Program-made: the position numbers and the translations under genes
Notes under the pieces: model-generated
What the model saw: only the letters and a program-made list of their open reading frames with translations
What the model was told of the DNA's origin: nothing
The model's database searches: none
Part shown: in pieces, positions 50,835 through 59,337 of the stretch
Numbering within the stretch: the first letter of the stretch is position 1
Layout: each line of letters begins with the position of its first letter
Assembly (NCBI RefSeq): GCF_004519405.1
Contig: NZ_SGWI01000006.1
Span: 1-64,000, forward strand
DNA from: Pseudomonas sp. BCA17
Lineage (GTDB): Bacteria; Pseudomonadota; Gammaproteobacteria; Pseudomonadales; Pseudomonadaceae
Reading direction: 5' to 3'
Length of the DNA stretch: 64,000 bases

Positions 50835-51764
50835 TCAGACCGCCGCCGTAGATGGCTCAAGCTGGCGCTGCGCCAACCAGATCTCCTCCTGCAACCACCG
50901 CCCGAACACCTGCAACTGCGGCATATCCGTCTGCTCCGGCCGGGTCACCAGCCAGTACGACTGATGGCCCTCCACGTGCACATTCAACACTTGCGTCAAC
51001 TGCCCGCTGGCCAGTTCCGCCGCGACCATATGCCAGTCCGCAATGGTAATTCCCAACCCATTCGTCGCCGCGCGGATCGCCAGGTCCAGCAGGTCGAATT
51101 CATAACCGCCCTGGGTATCGACGCCATGAATCCGCGCCGCGTCCAGCCAATGCTTCCACGTCAGGTAACGCTGGTCCTCACTGGCCAACACATGCAACAA
51201 CGTCATGCGATTCAGATCTACCCCATCACTGCATTCCCGGGCATACAGCGACGGCGCGCACACCGCAATGTGCCGCTCCTGGATCAACAGCGAACTGTCC
51301 AGCCCGTCCCACTCACCGTTACCGAAACGAATGGCGCAATCGAGTGTGCTGGTTTGCGCCAGGCTGTCCTGCAGGCAGGTGGTGATGCTCAGTTCCAACT
51401 CGGGATGCGCCTCGCGCAAACGTCCAAGGCGCGGCATCAACCAGCGGCTGGTGAAGGTCGGCGGAGCGTTGATATGCAACCGGTTGGAATGGGTTTTCTG
51501 CTGGATGCTACGCACCGTCAGCTCGATCTTGTCGAAGGACTGGTGCAGCGCCCGCAGCAATACGCGCCCGGCGCTGGTGAGTTCGAGGTGGTGGTGGCGT
51601 CGCTCCAGCAGGCTCTCTCCCAGTTGCTCTTCAAGCTGGCGCACCTGGCGGCTGACCGCGCTCTGGGTCACGTTCAACAACTCCGCCGCCCGGGTAAAGC
51701 TGCCGGTGCTGCCGGCGACTTCGAAGGCTTTTAGGGCATTGAGACCGGGCATCTTGCGTTTCAT
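50835..51764 (-). CDS. LysR-family regulator (GcvA type)
   Basis: 309 aa from the ATG at 51764 (MKRKMPGLNALKAFEVAG). The winged helix shows GSFTRAAELLNVTQSAVSRQVRQLEEQLGESLLER, of which the core is TQSAVSRQVRQLEE. The C-terminal effector domain follows the GcvA pattern with RWLMPRLGRL and LAIRAATNGLGITI. A longer frame upstream to 51962 is in the intergenic region and looks non-coding. It lies upstream of the aldehyde dehydrogenase gene and divergent from an MFS gene. Confidence 0.9.
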   Translation of the reverse strand: MKRKMPGLNALKAFEVAGSTGSFTRAAELLNVTQSAVSRQVRQLEEQLGESLLERRHHHLELTSAGRVLLRALHQSFDKIELTVRSIQQKTHSNRLHINAPPTFTSRWLMPRLGRLREAHPELELSITTCLQDSLAQTSTLDCAIRFGNGEWDGLDSSLLIQERHIAVCAPSLYARECSDGVDLNRMTLLHVLASEDQRYLTWKHWLDAARIHGVDTQGGYEFDLLDLAIRAATNGLGITIADWHMVAAELASGQLTQVLNVHVEGHQSYWLVTRPEQTDMPQLQVFGRWLQEEIWLAQRQLEPSTAAV

Positions 51765-52047
51765 GGGGGCACTCGACAGTCGCTGGCAAGGAAACGAAAT
51801 CCCACGGCAACGCAGGAAATTTGCCCACAACATACCTTTTTGTATCAGGTCAGCGGTAGCACCCCACGCGGCTGGAAAAACGCTGTTCTTTAACCCTGCG
51901 CGTCGTTTTTCGACGGATGAGGTCGTTATCGAATAAATAGCACGCGTATTACGCATGCACACTAAGACAATTAAGCATTGGTGGCTGACCTGCTACAAAA
52001 GTTAGTCTGCTCAATAACTAGCTCACTCATTAACTCCGGGTCGCACG

Positions 52048-53283
52048 ATGTCGAAAACAACTGTCTCATCGCGACGAAGTATGGGGCTGCTGGCACTTGT
52101 CTTTACCGCTTGCAATGCGACCACCCACGGTTTCAGTATTTTCCTGTATTCAGCGTTATTGCCGCAGATCCGTGAGTTATTTGAATTGAGCTACAGCCAG
52201 GCCGCCCTGATTGCCGCGTTGCTGCAGCTGTTCTACATGGGGGCTTCGATTGCCAGCGGCATTGCCGCCGCGTGGGTGAGCCCGCGCACCATGGTGCGCC
52301 TGACGATCATGTTGAGCCCGGTACTGCTGGCGCTGGCCGTCGCCACGCCGTGGGTGCTGCCGTTTGCCCTGTGCCTGGCGCTGGTGTCGGCGTGCGCGGT
52401 GTCGAACTGGAACGCGATTGCGGCCCTGGCGCGTGAGGTCATCCCGGCCAGCCATCGTAGCCGTGTCCTGGGGTTGGCTTCATCGGGAGCGGCCTTTGCA
52501 ATCTGCTTGAACGGGCTATTGATTGCATTGCTGCAGGGCTTGTCCTTGCGCCAGTTCTGGTTGATTTGCGCAGGCTTGACGCTGCTGGTCACGTTGCTGA
52601 CGCTATGGGCCTTGGCGCCCCACACGGAGCAAGCGCCCCGCTCCGCTAAGGCGCCGCCTACATTCAGCCAGGTGTTCAAGCAATGGCTGCGCCTGTGCCT
52701 CGAGCAGCCGGTGGCCCTGCAGATTGTGTTGCTCAGCGGGTTTATCGGCGCGATCAGTGGGCCGTTTCTCAACTTTCTATCGGCGTTTGTCAGCGATCAA
52801 CTGCAGGCCGGCGCAACCGTGACCGGGACGCTGTGGACACTGATCGGCATCGGTGGCGCCGTCGGCGGGTTGCTTCTCGGAGCATTGGCCGATCGCTGGG
52901 GCGCGCTGCGGGTCATGGCATGGAGTATCGGCGCCTTCGGCCTGGCCATGCTCGGCCTGCTGGGGCATCCCAGCCTGTTGCTCAGTGGGTGGGCCGCCGG
53001 ATTGTTTGCGCTGTTTTATTTCCCGTCCTGGGGCTTGATGGCGGCCTACCTCAGTGCTCGCCTGGAGCCGGTGCACAGCCTGCAGGTAGTCAGCCTGAGC
53101 ATGGTCAGTTATGGCCTGGCCAGCGCCACGGCCAATGCACTGTGCGGCTGGTTGTTGCAGGTCAGCGGCGAGTTTGCCGTGGTGCATGCCTGGATCGCCG
53201 GCTGGGTCTTGGCCAGCCTGCTATTGCTCAAGCGCATGGCACGTGGAAAGGCTGTGGAAGCGCCGGGGGTGCCGATCCCCTGA
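52048..53283 (+). CDS. MFS transporter
   Basis: 411 aa, twelve hydrophobic segments, with a loop after helix 8 (GALADRWGALRVMAWS) that fits the MFS A-like motif. The N-terminus is SRRSMGLLALVFTACNATTHGF. Substrate unknown; many relatives export or import small acids. Its 3' end overlaps the convergent LysR gene by 63 bp. The 283 bp upstream, shared with the GcvA-type gene, contain no frame of note. Confidence 0.85.
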   Translation: MSKTTVSSRRSMGLLALVFTACNATTHGFSIFLYSALLPQIRELFELSYSQAALIAALLQLFYMGASIASGIAAAWVSPRTMVRLTIMLSPVLLALAVATPWVLPFALCLALVSACAVSNWNAIAALAREVIPASHRSRVLGLASSGAAFAICLNGLLIALLQGLSLRQFWLICAGLTLLVTLLTLWALAPHTEQAPRSAKAPPTFSQVFKQWLRLCLEQPVALQIVLLSGFIGAISGPFLNFLSAFVSDQLQAGATVTGTLWTLIGIGGAVGGLLLGALADRWGALRVMAWSIGAFGLAMLGLLGHPSLLLSGWAAGLFALFYFPSWGLMAAYLSARLEPVHSLQVVSLSMVSYGLASATANALCGWLLQVSGEFAVVHAWIAGWVLASLLLLKRMARGKAVEAPGVPIP

Positions 53284-54135
53284 ATCGCCCAACTGACGCT
53301 GCAGAATCTGCACCAGTGCGTCCACTTCCGGCACCTGGCAACCGACTGAGCGCCAGAACATCAGGCGTGCCGGGGCAATCGGCGGAAAGCCCTGGCGCTC
53401 GTCGAGGATTTGCCAGCCCTGCGGCACCAAACGCTGCGCCATAACGCCCACGGACAGTCCTTGCTCGATGGCAATCGCAATCCCCCGCGGGCTCTGGCTG
53501 GTGTAGACCACCTGCCACGAACGCCCGGCATGGGCCAGCGCCTGCACGGCATTGGCCCTGAACGCGCAGCCCTCGGCGTACACCGCCAGCGGCACCGACT
53601 GGCGCCCCACGCCACTCCAACTCGGTGCCGCCACCCACACCAGCGGCTCATCGCACAGGTATTCCCCCGGCTGCAGGCCGGCATGCTCAACCCCCAGCAC
53701 CAGATCCAGCTCGCCCCGGAACAAGCGGCTGACCAGCGCAGTAGACATCTCGCAGCAGATATCCGGGCGCACCTGGGCGAACTGTGCCTGGAAGTCCTTG
53801 AGCATCCCACCCAGGCAGTATTCGGCATAGTCCTCCGGCATGCCGAGGTGGATGCACACCTGCTCATTGGGCAACTGCGCGGCATTGACCGCCTCAACGT
53901 GCAGCTTGAGGATTTGCCGGGCATAGATCAGGAATGTTTCCCCGCTCGGCGTGAGGCCGATGGAGCGGCTGGTGCGGTGGATCAACGGCGTGCCGACAAT
54001 ATCTTCCAGTCGCTGCAAACTCTGGCTGACGGTGGACTGGGTTTTATGCAGACGCTCGGCAGCGGCCGAGAACCCCTGGCACTCGATAATTGCCACAAAT
54101 ACTTTAAGTAAGCCGCCATCCAGTTCGCCTGACAT
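53221..54135 (-). CDS. LysR-family regulator, divergent from the oxygenase operon
   Basis: 304 aa. The winged helix (residues 6-65) shows GFSAAAERLHKTQSTVSQSLQRLE, then the LysR effector domain with a moderate periplasmic-binding fold. It is divergent from the 2-oxoglutarate oxygenase gene with 105 bp between, containing a T-N11-A palindrome, the classic LysR arrangement, so it is the likely activator of that operon. Its 3' end overlaps the MFS gene by 63 bp, tail to tail. The stop codon used is TAG. Confidence 0.9.
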   Translation of the reverse strand: MSGELDGGLLKVFVAIIECQGFSAAAERLHKTQSTVSQSLQRLEDIVGTPLIHRTSRSIGLTPSGETFLIYARQILKLHVEAVNAAQLPNEQVCIHLGMPEDYAEYCLGGMLKDFQAQFAQVRPDICCEMSTALVSRLFRGELDLVLGVEHAGLQPGEYLCDEPLVWVAAPSWSGVGRQSVPLAVYAEGCAFRANAVQALAHAGRSWQVVYTSQSPRGIAIAIEQGLSVGVMAQRLVPQGWQILDERQGFPPIAPARLMFWRSVGCQVPEVDALVQILQRQLGDSGDRHPRRFHSLSTCHALEQ

Positions 54136-54161
54136 AACTATCGCCCCTGCCGATGGATTCG

Positions 54162-54176
54162 ATCACAACTTGTAAT
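54162..54176. promoter_or_regulatory. LysR-type box in the divergent promoter
   Basis: ATCAC-AACTT-GTAAT is a 15-bp interrupted palindrome containing T-N11-A. It lies 65 bp before the oxygenase start and 26 bp before the regulator start, where a LysR activator would bind. Confidence 0.6.
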
Positions 54177-54240
54177 TTCCACTTCAAAGCGCTTTACGCA
54201 ACTATCAACTCAACACAACAACCGACTTCAGGAGACGTGT

Positions 54241-55122
54241 ATGAGTCTTAAACTTGCCGATGCCGAAACCGGTGATATCAGCGACATCGTTAATACCGAA
54301 CTTTATCCCATACATGATTCGGGCCATGTTCAATTACGGGCACTCATTGAACATGCACGGGCCGAACTGGCCGAAGACGGTTGCTGCCTGCTGAAGAACT
54401 TCCTGCGCCCCGAAGTACTGGAACAGGCGCGCCTGGAAGGCCAGGCACTGTCGGGCAAGACGTTTTACTCGGTGCGCAAGGTCAACGCCTATTTCACCGA
54501 AGATGACCCCAGCCTGCCCCAGGATGACCCGCGCCGCACATTCATGGAGCGCACCAGTGGCTTTGTGACCCGCGACATGATTGCCCCTGACGCGATCATC
54601 CACCGTCTGTACGTCTCACCCATGATGAAACGCTTTATCGGCGCCTGCCTGGATGAACCGGAGATTTTCGAATACGCCGACCCTTTCGCCGGGTTGGTCA
54701 TCAACGTAATGCCAGAAGGCACCGAACAGCCTTGGCACTTCGACACCAACGAATTCATCGTCAGCATGATGACCCAGAAACCCGAGGCCGGCGGCCTGTT
54801 CGAGTACGCGCCGATGATCCGCTCGCGCAGCCAGGAAAACCTCGGCGCGGTCGGCAAAGTGGTGCGCGGTGAAGACCGCTCACGCGTGCAGGAACTGGAG
54901 CTCAACCCCGGCGACCTGCAGATCTTCAAAGGCCGCTTCTCGGTTCACCGCGTCACCCGCGTGGAAGGCGCCATAGAGCGCAACACGGCGATTTTCGCCT
55001 ACTCGGAAAAGCCCGGGATCATCGGCCGCGCCCAACGTACCAAACAGCTTTACGGACGCTTGTCCGAGGCTCATCTGCAAGCCGAACGCAACCTGGTGCG
55101 CAGCGACCAGTTGCTCGACTGA
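54241..55122 (+). CDS. Fe(II)/2-oxoglutarate-dependent oxygenase-like protein
   Basis: 293 aa. The iron-binding facial triad is H166-x-D168 (PWHFDTNEF) and H236 (FSVHRVTRV), with R247 placed to bind 2-oxoglutarate. The flanking blocks FAGLVINVMPEGTEQPW and KPEAGGLFEYAPMIR resemble a bacterial group that includes amino-acid oxygenases and halogenases of the BesD type. Because the carboxylate ligand D168 is kept, hydroxylation rather than halogenation is expected. No signal peptide, so it acts in the cytosol. It starts with AGGAG upstream and is followed 49 bp later by the M24 enzyme gene. Substrate unknown. Confidence 0.8.
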   Translation: MSLKLADAETGDISDIVNTELYPIHDSGHVQLRALIEHARAELAEDGCCLLKNFLRPEVLEQARLEGQALSGKTFYSVRKVNAYFTEDDPSLPQDDPRRTFMERTSGFVTRDMIAPDAIIHRLYVSPMMKRFIGACLDEPEIFEYADPFAGLVINVMPEGTEQPWHFDTNEFIVSMMTQKPEAGGLFEYAPMIRSRSQENLGAVGKVVRGEDRSRVQELELNPGDLQIFKGRFSVHRVTRVEGAIERNTAIFAYSEKPGIIGRAQRTKQLYGRLSEAHLQAERNLVRSDQLLD

Positions 55123-55171
55123 TTCACCGTCCTGAAAACCCAGAACCGTATTTGCCCTGCGAGGAACACCC

Positions 55172-56398
55172 ATGAGTCTGTCCGGCCCGAACCGCAACCC
55201 CGCCGACTGCGAACCTACCTATGACGAAATCCAGCAGATCCAGCTGGACCGGCTGCAACGGGTACGCAATGAACTGAAAAAACGCGACTACGCCGCCTGC
55301 GTGCTGTTCGACCCCACCCATATGCGCTACGCCACCGGCTCGCGCAACATGCAGGTGTACTCGGCACGCAACCCGGCGCGTTATGCCTTTATCCCGGCAG
55401 AAGGCCCGGTGGTGATCTTCGAGTTCGGCGGCTGCCTGCACCTGGCCGACACCCTCAATACCGTGGACGAAGTGCGCCCGGCCAAAGCCATCTCTTATTA
55501 CTTTTGCGACAGTTTCCTGAGCAACGTCACCGCCGACTGGGCTGCCGAGATCGACGAACTGGTACGTCAGTGCGGCGGCGGTAAACGCATCGCCATCGAG
55601 AGCGCTACCTCGGCCGCCGCATTCGAACTGCAACGCCTCGGCTACCAGGTATTCGACGCCCAGGAACCCCTGGAGCGGGCGCGCTGCATCAAGGTACCCA
55701 ATGAGCTCAAGATGATCCGCGCCAGCCTGCGCGCCACCGAGGCCGGGGTGCGCCTGATGGAAAGCAAGCTGGTGCCGGGCATCAGCGAGAACGAACTGTG
55801 GTCGCATCTGCACCAGCATGTGATCGCCACTGACGGCGACTACGTCGAAACCCGCCTGCTGTCCTCCGGGCCGCGCACCAACCCGTGGTTCCAGGAATGC
55901 AGCACGCGGCCTATCGAGGCCGGTGATCTGGTTGCACTGGACACGGACGTGGTCGGGCGCTTCGGTTACTACGCCGACTTTTCCCGCACGTTCCTGTGTG
56001 GCGATCAACCCGCCACCGCGCGGCAGCAGGAACTGTACAAGCTCGCCTATGAACAGGTGCAGACCAACGTGGAAATGCTCAAGGCCGGCCGTAGCTTCAA
56101 GGAATACGCCGAGATGGCCTGGAAGATCCCCGAGCATTACAAAAACAACCGCTATTTCGCCCTGGTGCACGGGGTTGGCATGACCGGTGAATACCCTTAC
56201 GTGGTGCACCGTGAGGACATTGATGCGCTGGGCTACGACGGCGTATTCGAAGCCGGCATGACCATCTGCGTGGAAAGCTACATTGGCCACGACGACGGCG
56301 GCGAAGGCGTGAAGCTCGAAGAACAGATCTACATTCACGAGCACGGCATCGAGCTGCTCTCCGATTACCCGTTCGATGCGCGCCTATTGCCGCGCTGA
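55172..56398 (+). CDS. M24-family metalloenzyme, DddP-like
   Basis: 408 aa: a creatinase-type N-terminal domain (about 20-165) and a pita-bread M24 catalytic domain. Metal ligands D257, D259, D269, H333, E368 and E383 are all present, with the same spacing as the ligands I recall for the DMSP lyase DddP (295, 297, 307, 371, 406, 421). ETRLLSSGPRTNPWFQE is close to the DddP sequence and not usual in Xaa-Pro peptidases. The base proposed for DddP (Asp377) corresponds to G339 here, followed by E340. So it is a DddP relative of probably different chemistry. Alternatives are a dipeptidase or a small-molecule amidohydrolase such as ectoine hydrolase. Confidence 0.82.
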   Translation: MSLSGPNRNPADCEPTYDEIQQIQLDRLQRVRNELKKRDYAACVLFDPTHMRYATGSRNMQVYSARNPARYAFIPAEGPVVIFEFGGCLHLADTLNTVDEVRPAKAISYYFCDSFLSNVTADWAAEIDELVRQCGGGKRIAIESATSAAAFELQRLGYQVFDAQEPLERARCIKVPNELKMIRASLRATEAGVRLMESKLVPGISENELWSHLHQHVIATDGDYVETRLLSSGPRTNPWFQECSTRPIEAGDLVALDTDVVGRFGYYADFSRTFLCGDQPATARQQELYKLAYEQVQTNVEMLKAGRSFKEYAEMAWKIPEHYKNNRYFALVHGVGMTGEYPYVVHREDIDALGYDGVFEAGMTICVESYIGHDDGGEGVKLEEQIYIHEHGIELLSDYPFDARLLPR

Positions 56399-56691
56399 AC
56401 CGGTCCAGCAACACAGGCGGCCGTGGGACGGATCTGTAACATGCATTTATAGAAGGTTACTGCGCAGAATTTGTCGTTTGTCCATCGTTGTGTAAATGAC
56501 AAAACTGCGGGCATCTCTAATAAAAACAACATGAGAGCTGCCCTATGTCCTATCCCGTTGCCCGCCTCCTGAATTCGTTGTGTTTTGTTCTTCTGCCGGT
56601 TTCACAGAGGTCCGTGCTGCGCCGTTGCTGCGCCTGCCACTGACCCTTGCGGTTCAACAAAAACGCATATTCGCAAGTTCCGGAGAGGCTT
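56399..56691 (+). other. Leader region of the importer operon
   Basis: 293 bp between the M24 gene and the binding-protein gene. TTTGTC at about 56469 and GACAAA at about 56498 form a spaced inverted repeat. TCTAAT near 56516 could be a -10 element. The 32-codon upstream frame (56545-56643) follows, then CTTGCG (56646-56651) and CGCAAG (56672-56677), which can pair just before the ribosome site GGAGAGG. The layout suggests a separate, regulated promoter for the importer. Confidence 0.45.
56545..56643 (+). CDS. Possible leader peptide ending in a cysteine cluster
   Basis: A 32-codon frame starting ATG-TCC-TAT and ending Arg-Arg-Cys-Cys-Ala-Cys-His-stop. It also has an earlier Cys at residue 13. 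It stops 48 bases before the start of the binding-protein gene, and a 6-bp inverted repeat lies between its stop and that gene's ribosome site. Cys-rich upstream frames are known to sense cysteine supply in mycobacteria; here a regulatory role is inference. The ribosome site is weak (GAGAG about 8 bases upstream). It could be chance. Confidence 0.4.
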   Translation: MSYPVARLLNSLCFVLLPVSQRSVLRRCCACH

Positions 56692-58326
56692 ATGAAAGAC
56701 TTGACTACCCTGGACGGCTCCCTGCCGCATCCAGCCGTTGATAAACTGTGCGCGCAAGTAAAAAGCGGTGAGATAAACCGTCGCCAATTTCTGCGTACCG
56801 CTGCGCTGCTGGGCGTCACCGTCGCCAGCGCCAGCACCTTTCTGGGCTCGGCCCTGCTAGGCAACGAGGCCCAGGCCGCCGACGTCACGCCCGCGCGCCA
56901 GGGCGGCAGCCTGCGCTTTGCCTGTGCGATCCAGGAAATCCAGGACCCGATGCTGATCACCTGGATCGAAGCCTCGAACCTGTTGCGTAACTCGCTGGAA
57001 TACCTGACCTGGGTCGACGCCGACAACATCACCCACCCTTACCTCGCCGAAAGCTGGAGCCCGTCCGAGGACCTCACCACCTGGACCTTCAACCTGCGCC
57101 AGGACGTAAAGTGGAGCAACGGCGACCGCTTCAACGTCGACGATGTGCAACACAACATCGAACGCTGGATTGCCGCCGACTCCAAGTCGGTCAACCGCAC
57201 CGCGTTCCAGGACATCAAAGCCTTCGAAAAAGTCAGCGACTACCAGTTCCGCCTGCAACTCAAGCGGCCGATGCTAGCGATCCCGGAGATGCTCAACGCC
57301 TTCACCTGCGCCATCGTGCACCGCAGCTTCAAGGCGGGTGACGACTGGTCGAAAAATCCGCTGGCCACCGGGCCCTTCACGCTGGTGTCATTCGCGGTGA
57401 ACAAGCAAGCCACCTTTGCCAAGCGTGCCGACTACTGGGGCAAGCCCGCCAACCTCGACGAGGTGCGCTACATCGACATGGGCACCGACGTGTCCACTCA
57501 CCTCGCCGCCCTGCAGGCCGGCCAAGTCGACGTGCTGTACCGGGTGACCGTGGCAGAGCTGGACCTGGCCAAGCGCTTGCCGGGCGCGCAGTTGCTCAGT
57601 TGCAAGTCCGCGCAAACCGTGGTGATGCGCATGGCCTGCGACCAGAAGCCGTTCACCGACCTGCGCGTGCGCAAAGCCGTGGTGCTGTGCGCCGACAATG
57701 CACAGATGTTGAAGATCGCCTATCGCGGCATGGGCACCTTGGGCGAAGACCACCATGTGGCGCCCTCCCATCCCGAGTATTTCCCACTGCCCAAGCGCAA
57801 CCGCGACGTGGCAGCCGCCAAGCAGTTACTGGCCGAGGCCGGCTTTGCCAACGGCCTGGATATCGACCTGATCGTCGGCAACACCCAGGGCCGCTATGAG
57901 CAGGACTGCGCGCAGATCCTGCAACAGAACTGCCTGGAGGCCGGGATTCGCATCAACCTCAAGGTGGTGCCTGCCGCACAGTACTGGCCGATCTGGGACA
58001 AGGCTGCATTCAGCCTCACCTACTGGGCCCATCGCCCGCTGGGGGTGATGTCCCTGGAGCTGGCTTATCGCGGCGGTGGTGCCTGGAACGAAAGCCATTA
58101 CAGCGACCCCGCCTTCGATGCCGCGCTGGACAAGGCCATGGGCATCATCGACCCCAAAGCACGGGCAGCGGCCATGCAAAGCGTCGAGCAGATCCTGCAA
58201 GACGCCTGCGTGATCGTGCAGCCGTTCTGGGGCGACAAGTTCACGGCCGCGAGCAAAAAGGTCCAGGGCTTCCAGGTACACCCCTCTGACTTCTACCCCA
58301 TGGGCAATGTCTGGCTGAGCGTTTGA
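56692..58326 (+). CDS. ABC transporter substrate-binding protein, family 5 (Tat-exported)
   Basis: 544 aa from the ATG at 56692 with GGAGAGG upstream. The signal is a twin-arginine type: N-R30-R31-Q-F-L-R then a hydrophobic stretch, with cleavage expected after AQA near residue 62. The mature part is SBP_bac_5, with WKWSNGD-like VKWSNGDRFNVDDVQHNIERW and LATGPFTLV typical of the DppA/OppA class. Such proteins bind peptides, opines, glutathione or other small polar compounds. Tat export could mean folding with a cofactor or fast folding. It is the first gene of the importer. Confidence 0.9.
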   Translation: MKDLTTLDGSLPHPAVDKLCAQVKSGEINRRQFLRTAALLGVTVASASTFLGSALLGNEAQAADVTPARQGGSLRFACAIQEIQDPMLITWIEASNLLRNSLEYLTWVDADNITHPYLAESWSPSEDLTTWTFNLRQDVKWSNGDRFNVDDVQHNIERWIAADSKSVNRTAFQDIKAFEKVSDYQFRLQLKRPMLAIPEMLNAFTCAIVHRSFKAGDDWSKNPLATGPFTLVSFAVNKQATFAKRADYWGKPANLDEVRYIDMGTDVSTHLAALQAGQVDVLYRVTVAELDLAKRLPGAQLLSCKSAQTVVMRMACDQKPFTDLRVRKAVVLCADNAQMLKIAYRGMGTLGEDHHVAPSHPEYFPLPKRNRDVAAAKQLLAEAGFANGLDIDLIVGNTQGRYEQDCAQILQQNCLEAGIRINLKVVPAAQYWPIWDKAAFSLTYWAHRPLGVMSLELAYRGGGAWNESHYSDPAFDAALDKAMGIIDPKARAAAMQSVEQILQDACVIVQPFWGDKFTAASKKVQGFQVHPSDFYPMGNVWLSV

Positions 58327-58383
58327 GTCAACGCTGCCCGCCTGTGCGGGCAGGTCTCCCATCATCCGTCGGAGCATGCACCC

Positions 58384-59337
58384 ATGGCTCATTTTCTATT
58401 GCGTAAATTATTGGCATTGCTGGCGACCCTGCTGTCGGTGTCACTGATTGTGTTCCTGGCCCTGGAACTCAACATCGAAGACGTCGCCATCAATGTCCTC
58501 GGCCCCTACTCCGCCGCCGACCAGCGCGCGGCGTGGCTGGTGGAGCACGGCTACAACCAACCCTTTGTGTGGCGCTACCTGTCTTGGCTCAAGGACTTTG
58601 TCAGCGGCGATTGGGGCACCTCGGTGTACTTCCGCGAATCGGTGATCAAGCTGTTGCTGCCCAACCTGGCGCAAACCCTGACCCTCGCCGGGCTGGCCTT
58701 GCTGGTGATGGTGCCCGTGGCGTTGACGCTGGGCGTTCTCGCCGGCATTCGACAAGGCTCACTGCTCGACCGATTGGTGTCGTTCCTGGCGATCGTCACC
58801 ACGTCGATTCCCGACTTCGCCAGCGCGGTGTTCGTTTCGGCGCTCTTTGTGTTCTGGCTCAACTGGCTGCCAGGCGTAAGCAGCATGAGCGACGGTTTCA
58901 GCGCGATGCAATTGGTGTTACCGCTGATGGTGCTGAGTCTGTTCGGCATCGGCTACCTGGCGCGCATTACCCGAGCGTCGATGGTCGAAGTGATGCAGTC
59001 GCCGTACATCCGCACGGCGCGTCTCAAAGGCGCCTCCACCGCGCGCATCGTGGTGCGTCATGCCCTGCGCAATGTGCTGATCGCCCCCATCACCGTCATC
59101 ATGCTGTACATCCCTTGGCTGCTGTCCAACGTCATCGTGGTCGAGGTGTTCTTCGCCTACAAGGGCTTCGGCTCGCTGCTCTACACCGCATCGCTGAACC
59201 ATGACGTGTACCTGATCGAAGCCTGCGCCATGGTCAGCGCGGTGGTGGTGGGCATCACCAAGATCTTCTCGGACCTGGCCTACACCTGGCTCAACCCGCG
59301 CATCACCCTGCGCAGTTTCGGCGGAGGTACCCAATGA
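58384..59337 (+). CDS. ABC transporter permease (DppB-like)
   Basis: 317 aa inner-membrane subunit with six hydrophobic segments. The BPD_transp_1 domain carries the EAA-type loop ARITRASMVEVMQSPYIRTARLKGAS that contacts the ATPase. The N-terminal helix and large first periplasmic loop are as in DppB/OppB. It overlaps the next permease gene by four bases (ATGA). It works with the binding protein upstream and the fused ATPase downstream. Confidence 0.92.
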   Translation: MAHFLLRKLLALLATLLSVSLIVFLALELNIEDVAINVLGPYSAADQRAAWLVEHGYNQPFVWRYLSWLKDFVSGDWGTSVYFRESVIKLLLPNLAQTLTLAGLALLVMVPVALTLGVLAGIRQGSLLDRLVSFLAIVTTSIPDFASAVFVSALFVFWLNWLPGVSSMSDGFSAMQLVLPLMVLSLFGIGYLARITRASMVEVMQSPYIRTARLKGASTARIVVRHALRNVLIAPITVIMLYIPWLLSNVIVVEVFFAYKGFGSLLYTASLNHDVYLIEACAMVSAVVVGITKIFSDLAYTWLNPRITLRSFGGGTQ

